Notes under the pieces: model-generated
Database searches by the model: none
Told to the model about the DNA's origin: nothing
The model's input: only the letters and a program-made list of their open reading frames with translations
Made by a program: the position numbers and the translations under genes
From: Lepiota brunneoincarnata
Lineage: Eukaryota > Basidiomycota > Agaricomycetes > Agaricales > Agaricaceae
NCBI GenBank assembly: GCA_023014365.1
Contig: JAEBUN010000040.1
Span: forward strand, 62,001-126,000
Reading direction: 5' to 3'
Length of the DNA: 64,000 nucleotides
Part shown: one piece after another, positions 12,056 through 22,579 of the stretch
How the letters are laid out: the number at the start of each line of letters is the position of its first letter
Numbering within the stretch: position 1 is the first letter of the stretch

Positions 12056-12068
12056 GGTTAGGGGGAGA
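12056..12068 (+). other. polypurine tract of Gypsy-1
   Basis: The purine-rich run GGTTAGGGGGAGA sits directly before the TG that opens the 3' LTR. This is the standard position of the plus-strand primer for LTR retrotransposons. Confidence 0.7.
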
Positions 12069-13298
12069 TGATACGCCGATTTCACGCCTATACATGAATT
12101 CCGTACTCCGGAACGATTCTCTACATAGAATCATTGGCTATATCATTAAAGAACTCTATAGAGGATTGGTACTATGTCCCGTAGTAGCCAGTTCGACCGA
12201 ATTGAGGATATTCGAGCCTTGGAAGTGTTCAAACCAGTTCATTATCACTAAGCTTAGTGAACCAAACTATCGGAACGCTTTCCAGAGGGATTCAGGACTC
12301 TACATAGTCTATCGAGTATACTCCGGTCGCATCAAGGGACCTTACGAGCAGTTTTCTGATGAACCCGGATGCGTTTGAATATAAAGAATGTACCTAGCGG
12401 CTGTCGCAGGAGTATTATGTCGAAAGCGAGCCCAATAATGATGACCGGACCACGGAACGGAACGTTCAACGTTCGGGAGGCGACACCCGATGCCCAAAAC
12501 CCTAGAAATATCAAAGACTCCTAATTAACGAGTGCTTTGTGGGTCCCGGCACCTCGGCCTATTGCTTAACTGAGATTAATTACAACGGATCAAGGGACTG
12601 TCCATCCGCTATACATTCCGATCATAATTGATCCGGAGTCTTAACGCGCTCGCGTGGACGCAGAATAATGCAGACGAGCACGAAACACGTCTGGCTGGAT
12701 TGCCATTCGTTAATCAGAGAAAAACCCATAACCCAGGGCAAGGTAGAAATGCTGCCGAACCTTCCAAAATGTTCTACAGTGCCTGTAACAATTAAGCTTA
12801 TTGTTTTCTATTTCATATTTACTATCTCTCGTATGTATCTAAACAATATAAATACGGTCGCACTTGTTCGTGGAGAAGCAAGAGGTCTCACCCCCGCTTC
12901 CACACGCAAGTCTGCGAGCCGTGATCAAGAACGGTTTCAGAGGGCTATTTAGTGTGCATCGTTAAGTGTGAATTCTTCGGTCGTCGACCAACCCAGAGAC
13001 AGAGACAGAGACCAGAGACCAGAGACTAGAGACCCCGCGCTTTGAATTGACAGGGATTGTCCTTTCATTGTTGCACCGTACGGCTAAGATAACTTCAACG
13101 GCTGTTCGTTAACCTCTAAAACACTACTCTCTTGAATTTCGCTGTCAGAACGCACCCCCAGAACACCCTAAAAGACGAAACTGTTCCTTATCTATCTCAT
13201 TCCACTTGTATTAGCTTAAGCTTATCGAATTTCGGCTAAGCTTAGTGAAAACAAGCCCACTATCCATATTAAAACATACGAACGTTTTTACCTTTTCA
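12069..13298 (+). repeat. Gypsy-1 3' LTR
   Basis: 1,230 bp starting TGATACGCC and ending CCTTTTCA. The boundaries come from alignment with the second copy at 20389-21693: both share the sequence between these ends and differ outside. It contains four TAAGCTTA palindromes (12249, 12793, 13217, 13237) and a short GAGACA/CAGAGAC tract near 12995-13030. The right flank is Copia gag sequence. Confidence 0.85.
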
Positions 13299-14152
13299 CC
13301 GGGAAGAAAGGAAAGAAGGGGAAAAGCAAATCAGCACAGAAATCTACCACCCCTACTTGCCCTCCGGATTCTGAATGTCATATCTGCCATCTAAAGGGAC
13401 ATTGGGCTCCTGAATGCCCTTCAAGGTCCAAAGGGAAGGACAATACCGCTAAATCAGGTGGATCCACAAATATTGCTGTTGAGTAATCAAAACCCTCTGG
13501 CAATTGCAAGGTTGGAGTAATGTTGATAGCTTCAGCTGATGAAGCTGTTGCCTCTGGTATCTTGCTTGATTGCACTGCCATGGCCCACATGTTCATGGAC
13601 CATGATTTCTTTGTTTCCTATCAGGAGTCAGCTGATGGTGAATATATCACGGTTGGTGGCCATAATAGGGTCCCTGTTGCTGGCTATGGATCAGTTATGT
13701 TCCGTTCCATTCTTCTGAAAGGTCACATCAATATAACCCTTCAGAATGTCCTTCATGTTCCTCATCTGGGTGCCAACCTTGTCAGTTTAAGTGTTTTACA
13801 ACAAGGGGGAGCAAATTACTGCAGTTGTGGATCAAAGGAGTTGACACTCTCAAAAGGTGGCAATGAATTATTCCAAGTGGTCCTCACAGGGTCGACTGGT
13901 ACATTGTATCATATCCAATGCACAAAAATGGGCAGCAATCTGGCTTACCTTGCTAAAGGACAACTATCCATGCATATGTGGCATTGTCGTATGGGTCATT
14001 TAAACCCTTGGATCATTGACTTGATGCGCTGTGATCACCTTGTGAAAGGCTTGGACATTTATGCACCTTGCAAGTTTGACCATCTGTGCAGTGGTTGTGC
14101 AAGTGGGAAGTCTCACCATCTGCCTATGCCTGACATGAGCTCAAGTCATTAT
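13299..14152 (+). pseudogene. Copia element fragment: gag knuckle, protease, pre-integrase
   Basis: Right of the Gypsy-1 LTR, the sequence encodes a CCHC zinc knuckle (CHICHLKGHWAPEC, near 13379-13420). After a stop comes a Copia-type aspartic protease with a decayed active site (LLDCTAMAHMF in place of D-S/T-G), then the GAG-pre-integrase domain (MHMWHCRMGHLNP ... CSGCASGKSHHLPMP). The longest open part is 13520-14173. It is cut at 14152 by Gypsy-2 and resumes at 24118 with integrase sequence, so the two parts are one element. Confidence 0.8.
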
Positions 14153-14578
14153 TGTTATCAGAAGTCCCCTTAAACCCCCTTATCAGAAGCCTCACTGGAA
14201 GGAACTCTTATCAGAAGCACCAAGTACATAAATAGATAGAAGAACTGTCACTCTGAAACAATCAGAAGTGCTCATCAGAACAATCTATAGTTAGATAGAT
14301 AAGACCTTGACTCAGTATGACTCACCTTACCTGGGTCCAGATATATATAGTAGGAGCATAGCCACACATAGTAGTATATAAGGATACCATACTGTACCTT
14401 GTATCCTTATCTTAGTGTTATACAGTTCTTGCCTCCTATATCTCTTTGCCCCTAAACCGGCTGGACTATAGTGCTCCATCATCTCCAAGTCACGCTTAGT
14501 AGGATAGGACCAAGTCTGTATAGATATCCTGTGTTGAACTCCATGCTACTCAAGAGCGAACCCCTAACCTGGGTAACA
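14153..14578 (+). repeat. Gypsy-2 5' LTR
   Basis: 426 bp, TG...CA, the same length as the 3' copy at 23692-24117. A TATATATAG box near 14340 and TATATAAGGATACC near 14374 suggest the promoter. Preceded by the target duplication ATTAT. Confidence 0.92.
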
Positions 14579-15373
14579 AAACACTAAGATACTCTGCTGC
14601 TTATCCTCTTGCTTGCCCTCTGCTCTGCCAACGTACTGAATGTGTCAAGGTACTCTGTGTCGTGGAATATGATATTGTTGCCAATTGCAATGTTCTCTGT
14701 AGCCGTTGCTACATTCCTATCCTCTATCCTGTCTCTGCCAGCAGACCTGGCTCACCTATTGCTAGTGACCTTTGTCACCATAGCCATACTCTCAGCACAC
14801 TGCATCCTTACAGTCAAACTCAAACTCATACATTGCTACTGCAACTGCTGTTGCATCAGATCTTGGAACTTGTACCTTGGTATACAAGTTATCCTCACCC
14901 AATTCTTCATACTTCTAGCGGTAATTGATTGCTAGACAACTGCCACCACACCACCAAAGAAATTCTCAGCCTGAGAATCCCCATCACCCCCTCCTCCCAA
15001 ATCAAGAAACAGAATCTCATGACCAGGTATACAAAACCCGGACCCCAGAAGAAATCCTACACTGCAACCTACTCAAACACCATCACCATTCTACCCCCCA
15101 TCTCCATTTGACTCACTCGCTCCAAGTGCATCAACATCCACATGCACTCGAACAAGTTTTGCTGAAGAACTAGCAGAATGACAAAGAATACAACACAAAA
15201 AAGAATTAAAAGAACACTACGAACAAGAAGAAAGAAAACACAAACAAGCTGAAGAATATCATGCCAAAGTAGACCCACTAAACAACTTTGAACTTCAAAA
15301 ACTTGAATATGCCCTCAAACAACCAAGAGAACTTTCCCAATCAGAGGAAAACTTACTTACATGTCATGAATAC
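14579..15373 (+). other. Gypsy-2 leader and decayed gag N-terminus
   Basis: Between the 5' LTR and the first convincing gag sequence, short open frames in several phases carry Pro/Thr/His-rich translations but no conserved domain. A hydrophobic open frame at 14609-14935 has no support as a gene. I see the expected untranslated leader and a degraded gag start, with no clear tRNA primer site. Confidence 0.4.
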
Positions 15374-16979
15374 ATGGTAAACCAAGGAAGAACTCCCCCA
15401 GTAGACAACAACTCAGATGTCTACATCACCAACAACAACCAATCGGAATCCGATCCTCAACCACCTGCACTACCCACACCAAAACAACCCTTAGCCCTAC
15501 TGGTAACACCTGGACAACCACCAACACTGCCACTGCCACCACCTAGACAACTACAAATAATGGCCACTGCACAAACCCCAAAGGAGTTAGGACTCCTCAA
15601 ACCCATCACCTTCAATGGAACTAGAAAACTCTTTGAAGATTGGATCTTCCAATGTGAAGGGTATGTGCTCACTAACACAACCACTTACAACACCGACCTT
15701 GCCAGAACCTTGTTTGTCCTCTCAACGATGCAATCAGGAGATGCCTGAGCCTGGGCCAGACAATACCTCCATGAGAGGAACGCCCAAACCCAAGCAGGAC
15801 AACCCATAGTCATGAAATCATGGGACAACTTCACTGCCAGACTCAGAGCCAACTTCACCCTGGCAGATGAACATGCATATCACTGTGAACCCCTACAGGT
15901 TGTCATTTATGTCAGAAATAGTCAAGAAGTGAGAATTACACCAGATAGTGCCATTTTTAGGAGAGTATGTAATAATGACATTTTGATAATTACACCAGAT
16001 AACGCTGTTTTTCTGAATAAAGGTTGTAATTCTTTAATAATTCGATGTGAATTATGACACAGCCCCCACATTTTTTGACGTAAATTACGACTGGTAGGGG
16101 TTCACAGTGTATGTGCATACCAAACTCCAAACCCTGCACCAAGCAGGCAAACCAATGACTGAATTCAACTCTCAGTTCAAGGAACTCGTCTGTCAATCTG
16201 GACTCAATGAAGATTGCACCCTAATCAATCTATACCGCAAGGCAATTGACCGCTGTATTGCCATGAAAATCAACAAATCAGAAAACCCTCTGACAACTAT
16301 TGCTGCTTGGTACATCTGAGCAAATAAACTTGACAACAATTTCTGTCATACCAACACCCTTTACGGTACCCCCAGGAACACGTTCCCTCAGAGGAACCAA
16401 TACCAACCCAACCCTGGACCAAGCTGTCCAAACAACAACATGTCCTACACACAATTCTACCAAAGGAGTAACACTCCATGTTTTACCCCACGAGACCCAC
16501 ATGCCATGGAAATAGACCATGCCACAATGGAAGAAGGGTACGAAGACCCTTACCCAGAAATCCCTCAACTGGACTATGCCGAAGAAGACCTTCAAGACTC
16601 CTTGGAGTTAGATGCCATTGTTACCAGACAACAAATCAAAGCCTATCAGAACCAAGAATGCTTCCAATGTGAAGCTAAAGACCACTGGGTTAGCAAATGC
16701 CCTCAACCCTCTCAAGCAAGATGCTTCCCTGGAATGTGCACAAATCCCCCTCACCCTGCACGGAACTCCAACCATCCCTTCCCAGGACAACAAAACACTT
16801 GTCCCAGATTCCCAAACGGGAATGCCCAACCATCACCACAATGCAAATACTCTCTTGCAGTCACAGAAGTTGCATTGCAGATGCACCAAATGGTTGATGA
16901 CCTTGACCCTGAACTCCAACAGGAACTCCACTCTGCACTAGCCAAAGATCTGGAGATGTGTCCCTTCCAGGATTTTTGA
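15374..16979 (+). pseudogene. Gypsy-2 gag with zinc knuckle, interrupted by a MITE
   Basis: The retrotransposon gag core reads FNGTRKLFEDWIFQCEGYV, then after a TGA near 15746 continues AWARQYLHERNAQ ... ANFTLADEHAY. It resumes directly after the MITE as VHTKLQTLHQAGKPMTEFNSQF. The frame shifts again around 16320-16440, and the last part (16440-16979) holds a CCHC knuckle, CFQCEAKDHWVSKC. Gag packages the element RNA. At least one in-frame stop, one insertion and one frameshift make it non-functional. Confidence 0.75.
15881..16109. mobile_element. 229-bp MITE, copy 1, in Gypsy-2 gag
   Basis: Starts CACTGTGAACCCCTAC and ends with its inverted complement; the imperfect inverted repeat extends to about 35 bp. 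It is flanked by a 3-bp target duplication TAT (15878-15880, 16110-16112), and removing it restores the gag reading frame (DEHAY-VHTKL). CACTG ends with a 3-bp duplication fit the CACTA superfamily. The second copy at 28871-29099 has the same length, in reverse orientation. Confidence 0.92.
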
Positions 16980-19154
16980 AATGGAACACAGACTGATGTG
17001 CCCCTGCTTGTTCCCAGAAGGACTCTATATATTCTCACTCTCAGAAGGACACTTTCTCGATAAATTCTGTACAACTATGACTCTTCCCAAATAAATGATC
17101 CCTCTACCTACCCATTGAGATTTGGAGTGAATGGACATGAAAACCTGTGGCCATCACTGCCCTGATAGACTCAGGAGCCCAAGGGAACTTTATCTCCCAC
17201 AAAGTTGTTGAACAATATGGTTATCAAACCAAATGGCTGGACCAACCAGTCCCTCTCAGCAATGTTGACAGAACTGACAATCAACATGGCAAGATCCATG
17301 AATACATCAAAATCAGGACCATCATTGATGGAAGAGATTGCATGCTAGAAGTGTACGTTACAAACACTGGTGAGAAGGATCTCATCATCGGATTTCCCTG
17401 GCTGGAACAATACAATCCTGACATCAACTGGAAGACCAAGACATTCTCTTGGAAACCCCAAATCGATCACCAGGACTTTTCCAAACTCCTCAGAACCCTA
17501 CAATGACCTGTTGAACTCAACTCCATTGCCATGGACATAATGGCTGGAAAAACCTCTCAACCCAAGGAAAACCCTGAAGAATATGTCAACCTGTCAAATG
17601 TTGACCTCAACACCTTCTCTTTAGAAAGAGAAATGAATCCAATGCTTCTAACCCCATTAGAAGTAAACGCCAAAGTGACACATGCCACAATGCTCCACAA
17701 TAAGCAACACAACCCAACAAAATTGGCAAACCAAAAAGGAAAACAACTGGAATCAAATAAGGAACCACCTGAAATCCCTCAGAGATTCACCCAATGGGCT
17801 AAAATATTCAATAAGAAAGCCTCCAAACAATTCCCACCATCAAGAATGTTTGATCACAAAATTGAACTAAAACCAACATTCAAAGTGAAATTGATGAAAC
17901 CTTATCGTGTGGCACCTGCTGAAGAAAAAGCACTAAAAGAATTTATAGATGAAAACCTTTGAAAAGGGTACATCTGCCCCTCAAAATCCCCTATGGCATC
18001 ACCCTTCTTCTTTGTTGCCAAGAAACGAGGAGACCTCCGACCCTGCCAAGACTATTGTTATCTAAATGATCACACTGTCAAAAATGGCTACCCAATCCCC
18101 ATGATTTCCTCTATCATGGACAAACTCAAAGGAGCTAAGTACTTCACTAAGCTTGATGTCTGCCTAGGATACAATAACATCAGAATCAAAGATGGCAATC
18201 AATGGAAAGCAGCGTTCAAGACTCCTATGGGTCTTTTTGAACCAACTGTGATGTTTTTTGGACTTTGCAACAGTCCAGTGACATTCCAACATATGATGGA
18301 CACATTATTCTCCAAAATAATGGAAAAAGGAGGAATCATCATTGATATGGATGATATCCTAATCTACAGTAAAACCCAAGAAGAAACCAACCGACTTATG
18401 GAAAAAGTACTGCAAATCCTGTAGGAAAATGACCTACCTCAAAATGGAGAAATGCAAGTTCAACAAACAACAACTCGAATATCTTGACATGATCATCATG
18501 CCAGATGAGATAAAAATGGACCCTGGAAAACTCAAAGGAATAGAAGACTGGCTAGTGCCGAAAACAGTCTGACATATTTGGAAATTCATTGGATTCTGTA
18601 ACTTCTACTGGAAGTTCATCTGCAGCTACTCCCACCACACCAAACCCCTTAACCAACTCCTATCCAAATCAAACAAATTTGAATGGAAAGAAGAACAACA
18701 GAAAGCATTTGAAACACTCAAGAACGAATTCTTAAAAGAACCAGTGCTCCTCATGCCCAACTCCACAAAACCCTTTGAAATAGAAGCCAATGCTTCCAAA
18801 TTCACATCAGGAGCTGTCCTGTACCAACATGACATCAACAGAATATGGAAACCCGTATCATTCTATTCAAAGACGTTCAGACCAGCGGAACACAACTATG
18901 ACATCTATGACAGGGAACTCCTCACTATTATCCAAGCCCTTGAAGAATGGTGCCACTATCTCCTTGGCAGCCCCCATACTGTCCATATCAGAATGGACCA
19001 CCAAAACCTCATGTATTGGTGTAAACCCCAGAAAATCAACCGCCAACAAGCATGATGGGTCCAGACCCTTGCCGACTACAACTTTAAATTGGAACACATC
19101 CCAGGATCAAAGATCCCTGCACCAGATGCTCTATCAAGACATCCAGACCATATC

Positions 19155-19616
19155 TGTTAGGGCAACCTGGAGGGTTCGGACAACTCAGGGAGCCGAAACG
19201 TCACTGCAGGGAAATCCTAAGTATTATTAATCTGTGAGCTAAGTAGGGAGTCCATACCTGCAGGGAAATCCTAAGAGAATAGGATGAGGGAACCCCTGCA
19301 GGCGAAAACTATGTATATACTTGACTTATATAATCAATATAAATTGAACAAGGCTTGACGGTGGTGTCTGGGTGTTGCACAAGGCCAGGTGTGATTAAAA
19401 TGAGTGTGGGGAGTGAAGATAACAGTCTGAAGTCTACAGGAAATGGGAGGAAGCAGGTGAGGGTTAAGGAGGGTGTAGAGGGTGAAGGGAGGGGTTTAAC
19501 TGGGCAGTGAGGGGACCTCTGGTGCATTCTGGTTATGTTTGGGGTGTAAACGTTTGAAAGGGGGGATGTACAGTGTGCTGGGAGGCTTAGGGGTGTTTGT
19601 GGATTGTCCCCTTACA
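19155..19616. repeat. solo LTR in Gypsy-2 pol
   Basis: 462 bp beginning TGTTAGGGCAACC and ending GTCCCCTTACA, flanked by an exact 5-bp duplication ATATC (19150-19154, 19617-19621). Removing it joins the pol frame as HPDHI-PDEDNDNED. An 18-bp word (CTGCAGGGAAATCCTAAG) occurs twice inside, about 55 bp apart. The ends resemble those of the KH element LTR at 41102-41412, but the interior does not obviously match. Confidence 0.88.
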
Positions 19617-20388
19617 ATATCCCTGATGAGGATAATGATAACGAAGATGTTACCATGCTTCCAGACAACCTCTTTGTCACCACAGCTGACATAGAAGATC
19701 AGAACCTGATCACAGTACTCCCAGAACACCTCTTTATTGCTGCTGTCGATATGGAACTCCAAGAAAGAATCACGGAATCACCCAAATACAATGCTAGAAC
19801 CACTGAAGTGTTCAAACTCCTAAAGGAAACCCACCCTAACACCACCAATAAAGACTTTGGAACAGTTCTGACCTCAAATGGTCCACTCCTCACATTTCAA
19901 GAACGTGTCATCATTCCTGAAGACCTCCAACTCAGACGCGATGTCATCACAAGATACCACAACCACCCTACACGTGGCCACCCTGGAGAACAGGAAACAT
20001 ACTGCCCCACCAAGAAAGAAGTATATTGGCCAGGAATGTTGACATTCATAAAGAACTACATCAAAGGCTGTCCAGAGTGTCAGCAACACAAAATCATATG
20101 CAGACCAGATCATGCACTGACTCAACCGATCCCACCATCATCTTCCAAATGCCCATTTGCTCAGATCTCATGGGATCTTATCACTGGTCTACCACCTAGT
20201 GCTGGTCATAATGTGATATTGTCTGTGGTGGACCACAGCCTTACAAAGGGGGTAATTTTCATCCCAACCTCAGATCAATCAAACACCAACAACATCGGAT
20301 GACTATTAATAGAATTAATAGAAAAAGTCTTCACCAGGTTCAGATTACCCAGCAAAATCATATCAGATTGAGACCCCAGATTTGCCGC

Positions 20389-21693
20389 TGATATGCCAAT
20401 TTCATGCCTATACATGAATTCTGTACTCCGGAATGATTCTCTACATAGAATCATTGGCTATATCATTGAAGAACCCTATAGAGGATTGGTACTATGTCCC
20501 GTAGTAGCCAGTTCAACCAAACTAAGGATATTCAAGCCTCAGAAGTGTTCAAACCAGCTCATTATCACTAAGCTTAGTGAACCAAGCTATCAGAACGCTC
20601 TCTGAAGGGATTCTGGACTCTACATAGCCTATCGAGTATACTCCAGTCGCATCCAGGGACCTTACAAGCAGTTTTCTGATGAACTCAGATTCGTTGGAAC
20701 CTAAATAATGTACATAGCAGCTGTCACAGGTGTATTACGCTCATAGCAAGCCCAATAATGATGACTGGACCACAGAACAGAACGTCCAATGTTCGGGAGG
20801 CAACACCCGATGCCCAAAACCCTAGACATATCAAAGACTCATAATTAACAAGTGCTTTGTGGGTCCCGGCACCTCGGCATATTGCCTGACTGAGATTAAT
20901 TACAATGGATCAAGGAATTGTCCATATGCCATACATTCCGATCATAATTGATCCAAAGGCTTAACACACTCGTGTGGACACAGAATAATGCAGATGAGCA
21001 TGGAACACATCTGGCTGGATTGCCATTCATCAATCAGAGAAAAACCCATAACCCAAGGCAAGGTAGAAATGCTGCCAAACCTTCCAAAATATTCTGCAGT
21101 ACCTGTAACAATTAAGCTTATTGTTTTCTATTTCATATTTACTATCTCTCGCATGTATCTAAACAATATAAATACGGTTGCGCTTGTTTGTGGAGAAGCA
21201 AGAGGTCTCACTCCTGCTTCCACACACAAGTCTGTGAGCCATGATTAAGAACAGTTTCAGAGGACTACTTAGTGTGCATTGTTAAGTGTGATTTCTTTGG
21301 TTGTCGACCAACCCAGAGACAGAGACAGAGAACAGAGTCCAGAGTTTAGAGTTCCAGAGTGCTAGAGACAGAGATAGAGACAGAGAACAGAGTTCAGAGA
21401 CCAGAGACCAGAGACTAGAGACCCCGCGCTTTGAATTGACAGGGATTGTCCTTTCACTGTTGCACTGTATGGCTAAGATAACTTCAACCACTGTTTGTTA
21501 ACCTCTAAAAACACTATTCTCTTGAATTTTGCTGTCAGAACGCACCCCCAGAACACCCTAAAAGATGAAACTGTTCATTATCTATCTCATACTACTTGTA
21601 TTAACTTAAGCTTATTGAATTTCGACTAAGCTTAGTGAGAACAAGCCATTTTATCTATATTACAACCCAAGAACGTTTCCCCCCCCCTTTTCA
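20389..21693 (+). repeat. second Gypsy-1 LTR, solo, in Gypsy-2 integrase
   Basis: 1,305 bp aligning end to end with 12069-13298, starting TGATATGCC and ending CTTTTCA. It interrupts the integrase core between FAA and the following residues. The flanks CCGC (left) and CCAC (right) fit a 4-bp duplication with one G-to-A change. It is 75 bp longer than the other copy because of an expanded GACAGA/CAGAGT tract at about 21313-21425. Most differences between copies are CG in one and TG or CA in the other. Confidence 0.87.
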
Positions 21694-22579
21694 CCACCAA
21701 CTCCCTCTGAGAACTAGCCAAATGCCTAAAAATCCAACAAGCATTCTCAACCGCATACCATCCCCAGACAGATGGTTCCACTGAATGATACAACCAAGAA
21801 ATCAAGACCTACCTTGCCATATACTGTACCAGAAATCCCCTTGACTGGTCGGAAACCCTCCCTATCACCAAGTTCGCACACAACTCCAAAATACATGCCT
21901 CAAGGCAGAAATCCCCATTTGAACTAATCATGGGATACAACCCCCCACCAATACCCACAGTAATGGAAACTTCAAGCTTTCCATCAGTAGACAAACACAT
22001 CAGACTCCTTGATGATGCCAGAAAAAAAGCACATGCAGCACATCAACTCTCCACCGATATTATGAAACAAAGAACCAGAAGAACTGTCAAACCCCTTGAA
22101 ACATGTCAAAAAGTATGGCTAGAAGCCAAGAACCTCAAACTCCCCTTCATCTCCAACAAGATATCCCCAAAAAGACTAGGACCTTTCCTTATCTCAGAAG
22201 TCTTATTGCCACTCACATACAAACTAAAACTTCTGATCAAATGGAAGATACATCCGGTGTTCCACCGAAACCTCCTAACCCCATACAATGAAACAGAAGC
22301 ATACGGACCTCATCCAATGCCACTGCCACCAGACATCATCAACGAAGAAGAAGAATATGAAATCGAAGCTATTCTCAATCACCACCATTACTGTGGAAAG
22401 CTCCGATACTATGTACATTGGAAAGGATACTCCCACATGGAGAACTAATGGATATCAGAAGAAGATCTCCGCAACAATGCCAATGAATACTTGGAAGAGT
22501 ATAAAGAAGAACATCAACTTAACAGCAACGACCAGGAACTACCCAGAACCTACCAGAAGCAACTCCGCTCTATCACCAA

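Larger units (their letters stand above)
3863..13244. repeat. dispersed palindrome TAAGCTTA, at least 21 exact copies
   Basis: Exact copies found by eye start at 3863, 3984, 4303, 5569, 6109, 6162, 6355, 6520, 7270, 7731, 8007, 8554, 8596, 9197, 9597, 10999, 11936, 12249, 12793, 13217 and 13237. Seven-base variants (AAGCTTA) start at 3218, 4361 and 5375. Chance expectation for an 8-mer over this length is about 0.15. In pol the motif is read in two phases, as Lys-Leu (AAG CTT) or Leu-Ser-Leu (CTA AGC TTA), so the DNA word rather than one peptide is shared. The LTR copy at 12246-12259 extends to a 14-bp palindrome. The second Gypsy-1 LTR keeps all four LTR copies (20569, 21113, 21607, 21627). 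None was noticed elsewhere in the window. Confidence 0.92.
3034..13298 (+). mobile_element. Ty3/gypsy retrotransposon Gypsy-1, 5' end outside window
   Basis: The visible order is end of gag plus protease, then pol (reverse transcriptase, RNase H, integrase), two genes on the opposite strand, a polypurine tract, then the 3' LTR at 12069-13298. The 5' LTR and gag lie left of the hAT insertion. The right flank from 13299 is the gag zinc knuckle of a Copia element, so Gypsy-1 landed in Copia. The 4 kb antisense gene block between pol and the LTR (7736-11743) and the dense TAAGCTTA motif are unusual for this superfamily. Confidence 0.85.
16980..22560 (+). pseudogene. Gypsy-2 pol: protease, RT, RNase H, integrase, chromodomain
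   Basis: Protease starts at ALIDSGAQGNFIS (near 17157). RT spans about 17870-18480, with [15 protein letters not shown] and a catalytic box read as DMDDILIYS instead of the usual Y-M-D-D. RNase H has FEIEANASKFTSGAVLYQ. The integrase zinc domain is HNHPTRGHPG ... CPECQQHK, with core ISWDLITGLPP and SAYHPQT-type sequence (FSTAYHPQTDGSTE near 21757). A chromodomain follows (YYVHWKGYS then WISEEDL). Stops at about 17960, 18571, 19052, 20302, 20369, 21707 and 21783 are all TGA, mostly where Arg is conserved, and a frameshift lies near 18435. The unit is split by the solo LTR at 19155 and by the Gypsy-1 LTR at 20389. It is dead. Confidence 0.88.

Noticed and set aside
14609..14935. Hydrophobic 108-codon frame after the Gypsy-2 5' LTR
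   Set aside because: No conserved domain, an overlapping frame of similar length, and a location in the untranslated leader.
20384..20388. A 5-bp target duplication GCCGC for the second Gypsy-1 LTR
   Set aside because: If the LTR ends in CA, the right flank supports only 4 bp (CCGC against CCAC); a 5-bp duplication would need the LTR to end without its terminal A.
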